From Burkholderiales bacterium RIFCSPHIGHO2_12_FULL_61_11 (GTDB lineage: Bacteria > Pseudomonadota > Gammaproteobacteria > Burkholderiales > Burkholderiaceae_C): a stretch of DNA of 7,495 nt. The stretch spans positions 2,129-9,623 of the forward strand of contig MERZ01000115.1 of assembly GCA_001770785.1 (NCBI GenBank), written 5' to 3'. Position 1 is the first letter of the stretch, and the number at the start of each line of letters is the position of its first letter. This document shows, in pieces, positions 6,511 to 7,495 of this stretch. The notes under the pieces were generated by a model, which worked only from the letters and a program-made list of their open reading frames with translations, ran no database searches and was not told the origin of the DNA. The translations under genes and the position numbers were made by a program.

Positions 6511-6523
6511 GCACAAAGTGTGC
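6511..6523. promoter_or_regulatory. Small dyad upstream of the flavoprotein start
   Basis: GCACA AAG TGTGC is a perfect 5+5 inverted repeat with a three-base centre. It ends 16 bases from the TTG start codon, next to a TATACC stretch on the minus strand. It could be an operator half-site pair or a short mRNA hairpin. No regulator is suggested by the neighbours. Confidence 0.25.
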
Positions 6524-6546
6524 AATGTAATGTCGAAATAACAGAT

Positions 6547-6577
6547 CAAGCGCTTGCCTGAACTTCGGGCCAGGCAG
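6547..6577. repeat. Palindrome and stem-loop in the helicase-flavoprotein gap
   Basis: A perfect ten-base palindrome CAAGCGCTTG (6547-6556) overlaps a stem TGCCTG (6555-6560) / CAGGCA (6571-6576) with a ten-base loop. The stem can gain two more pairs past a bulge. Neither side has a T-run, so this is not a clear terminator. The rest of the 6495-6732 gap shows no gene. Confidence 0.35.
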
Positions 6578-6631
6578 CAAATGCTCATTATTTGGTAGCT
6601 ACTGACGCCCGTTGGTATTGGGATGCACTGC

Positions 6632-6658
6632 AAAAAGGCTTCAAGTCCGCATCTTGCC
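6632..6658 (-). terminator. Candidate terminator after the helicase-nuclease gene
   Basis: On the minus strand GGCAAG (6658-6653) can pair with CTT...GCC (down to 6637), leaving a three-base bulge. The stem is followed directly by TTTTT (6636-6632). It lies about 75 bases after the stop of the UvrD-like gene. The stem is short and bulged, so the call is tentative. Confidence 0.38.
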
Positions 6659-6732
6659 GGAAACCCGAAACCCATTCGAAGGAAGCTTCGATTATTGCAG
6701 TCGTAGCATCGGCAGCGCCCACCCTGCCGGGC

Positions 6733-7495
6733 TCAGCAAACTTCCACCACCGCGCCCTGCCCAGTCAGAAAAGCGGCTTTCACTGTGGTGCCGGGGTAAA
6801 TCAGTTGCACTGCCGCCCGGTAGGCCTGCAGTTGCGCGACCAACGCGGGCTGCTGCTGTGGCGCATCGGCTGATTTGTAGTCGAGCACCCACCACTGGCC
6901 CTCAAAGCCTGCATCTTTGCGCTGCACCAGGCGGTCCAGCCGCAGCGGCTGTCCTTGGTACACGAGGTCCACTTCGTTGCCCTGCCAGGCCACCGCGTCC
7001 TGGCTCCAGGCCCAGGCGCCCGACCCGACCAGAATGCGCTGCGCCAGGGTGGCCGCCTGCGCGGCTTGCGACGGACTGAGGCGAAACTCGCGCGCCACGG
7101 CCGCGACCTGCTGCAAAGAGGCTGAACCGCCCCACTCCAGCAAGCGGTGCATGGCCTTGCCAGTGCGGGCATTGATGGAGTCTTCGTCTTCGCGCGCTTT
7201 GGTTGAGGGTTTGGGCGCCATCGTTTCAGGCAGCGCTGGCAGTTCCGGCAGATGGAAAATATCGGCTTCCGGCGAGACTGAGAATTTGTTCACGGGGGCG
7301 TGAACCGCAGGTGATTCAAGCGGCGGCACCCGCCCCTGCAGGCGCTGCCACCAGCTGCCGGTCGTTGCCCGGTGCGGTTCAATCGACGAAATCACCAGCG
7401 TGCTTTTGGCGCGTGTCATGGCGACATACAGCGCATTGAGCTCTTCGCGCTTGCGGGCGGCTTGCTCGCTGACAAGGGCTTCTTCGGCACAGGCC
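6733..7495 (-). CDS. UvrD/AddA-type helicase-nuclease, C-terminal part
   Basis: The last 253 codons of a gene that enters from the right edge. The first visible part, EELNALYVAMTRAKSTLVIS (about 7455-7390), is superfamily I helicase motif VI of the UvrD/RecB/AddA group. After a Pro-rich spacer comes a complete PD-(D/E)XK nuclease of the RecB/AddA type: GKAMHRLLEWG (His near 7149), LRLDRLV (Asp near 6936), WVLDYKS (Asp near 6882, Lys near 6876) and QLQAYRAAV (6830s). The residues needed for catalysis are present. Such proteins, as AddA with partner AddB, resect double-strand breaks to prepare ends for RecA. The partner gene would lie upstream, outside the window, so the AddA identity is likely but not proved and no symbol is given. 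It ends in the usual short tail after the QxxxY motif. Confidence 0.9.
   Translation of the reverse strand, partial: ACAEEALVSEQAARKREELNALYVAMTRAKSTLVISSIEPHRATTGSWWQRLQGRVPPLESPAVHAPVNKFSVSPEADIFHLPELPALPETMAPKPSTKAREDEDSINARTGKAMHRLLEWGGSASLQQVAAVAREFRLSPSQAAQAATLAQRILVGSGAWAWSQDAVAWQGNEVDLVYQGQPLRLDRLVQRKDAGFEGQWWVLDYKSADAPQQQPALVAQLQAYRAAVQLIYPGTTVKAAFLTGQGAVVEVC

Noticed and set aside
6630..6665. tRNA-like wording (TTCAAGTCC followed by an acceptor-like stretch)
   Set aside because: No D-arm, anticodon arm or CCA end can be assembled around it; at most a chance resemblance.
6662..6695. Stem TCGAAG/CTTCGA with a GAAG loop as a terminator
   Set aside because: A six-base stem of moderate strength with no T-run on either side; the site at 6632-6658 is a better candidate for the same role.
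1..7495. CRISPR arrays, insertion sequences, integrase sites, phage genes
   Set aside because: No regularly spaced repeats, transposase or integrase motifs, or terminal inverted repeats were found on reading both strands.

Overview
The window looks like chromosome from a betaproteobacterium, most likely a member of the Comamonadaceae (Polaromonas/Rhodoferax/Acidovorax type). This rests on the high G+C content, the style of the proteins (RecR, YbaB, the C-terminus of tau), the 4.5S RNA next to dnaX, and an AT-rich interspersed-repeat-like segment of a kind I associate with that family. The placement is inference from sequence style, not from a search. All protein genes I accept lie on the minus strand. 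The only plus-strand gene is the signal recognition particle RNA.

Reading in the direction of transcription (right to left): 7495-6733 is the C-terminal end of a large UvrD/AddA-type helicase-nuclease, with helicase motif VI and a complete PD-(D/E)XK nuclease signature. A non-coding gap of 238 bases follows, holding a candidate terminator, a stem-loop and a small dyad. Then come a TIGR03862/HI0933-type FAD flavoprotein (6494-5088, TTG start) and a 93-residue protein of unknown function (5033-4752). Next is the 4.5S RNA gene ffs on the plus strand (about 4602-4695), with a perfect TATAAT box. Divergent from it runs the operon dnaX (4459-2648), ybaB/ebfC (2607-2275), recR (2247-1621), closed by a strong intrinsic terminator (1520-1482). 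Beyond that is an orphan Tat-type periplasmic substrate-binding protein of the SsuA/THI5 (NMT1) class (1437-388), a 299-base gap, and the first 29 codons of a small DUF3096-type membrane protein running off the left edge.

The core is a DNA replication and repair cluster: clamp-loader subunits tau/gamma (dnaX), the nucleoid-associated protein YbaB/EbfC and the recombination mediator RecR. The same order, with the SRP RNA beside dnaX, is known from distant bacteria such as Bacillus (scr-dnaX-yaaK-recR). The helicase-nuclease at the right edge is also a repair enzyme but appears to be a separate transcription unit.

The most interesting signals are inside dnaX. First, an A AAA AAG slippery heptamer sits in the same phase as in E. 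coli, with a GGGGAG Shine-Dalgarno-like stretch upstream, a 6-bp stem-loop downstream and a -1-frame TGA two codons after the slip site. Together these predict a 391-residue gamma beside the 603-residue tau. Second, an AT-rich, repeat-like segment is read in frame in the tau linker. I see no CRISPR array, transposon, prophage or clearly new multi-gene system.
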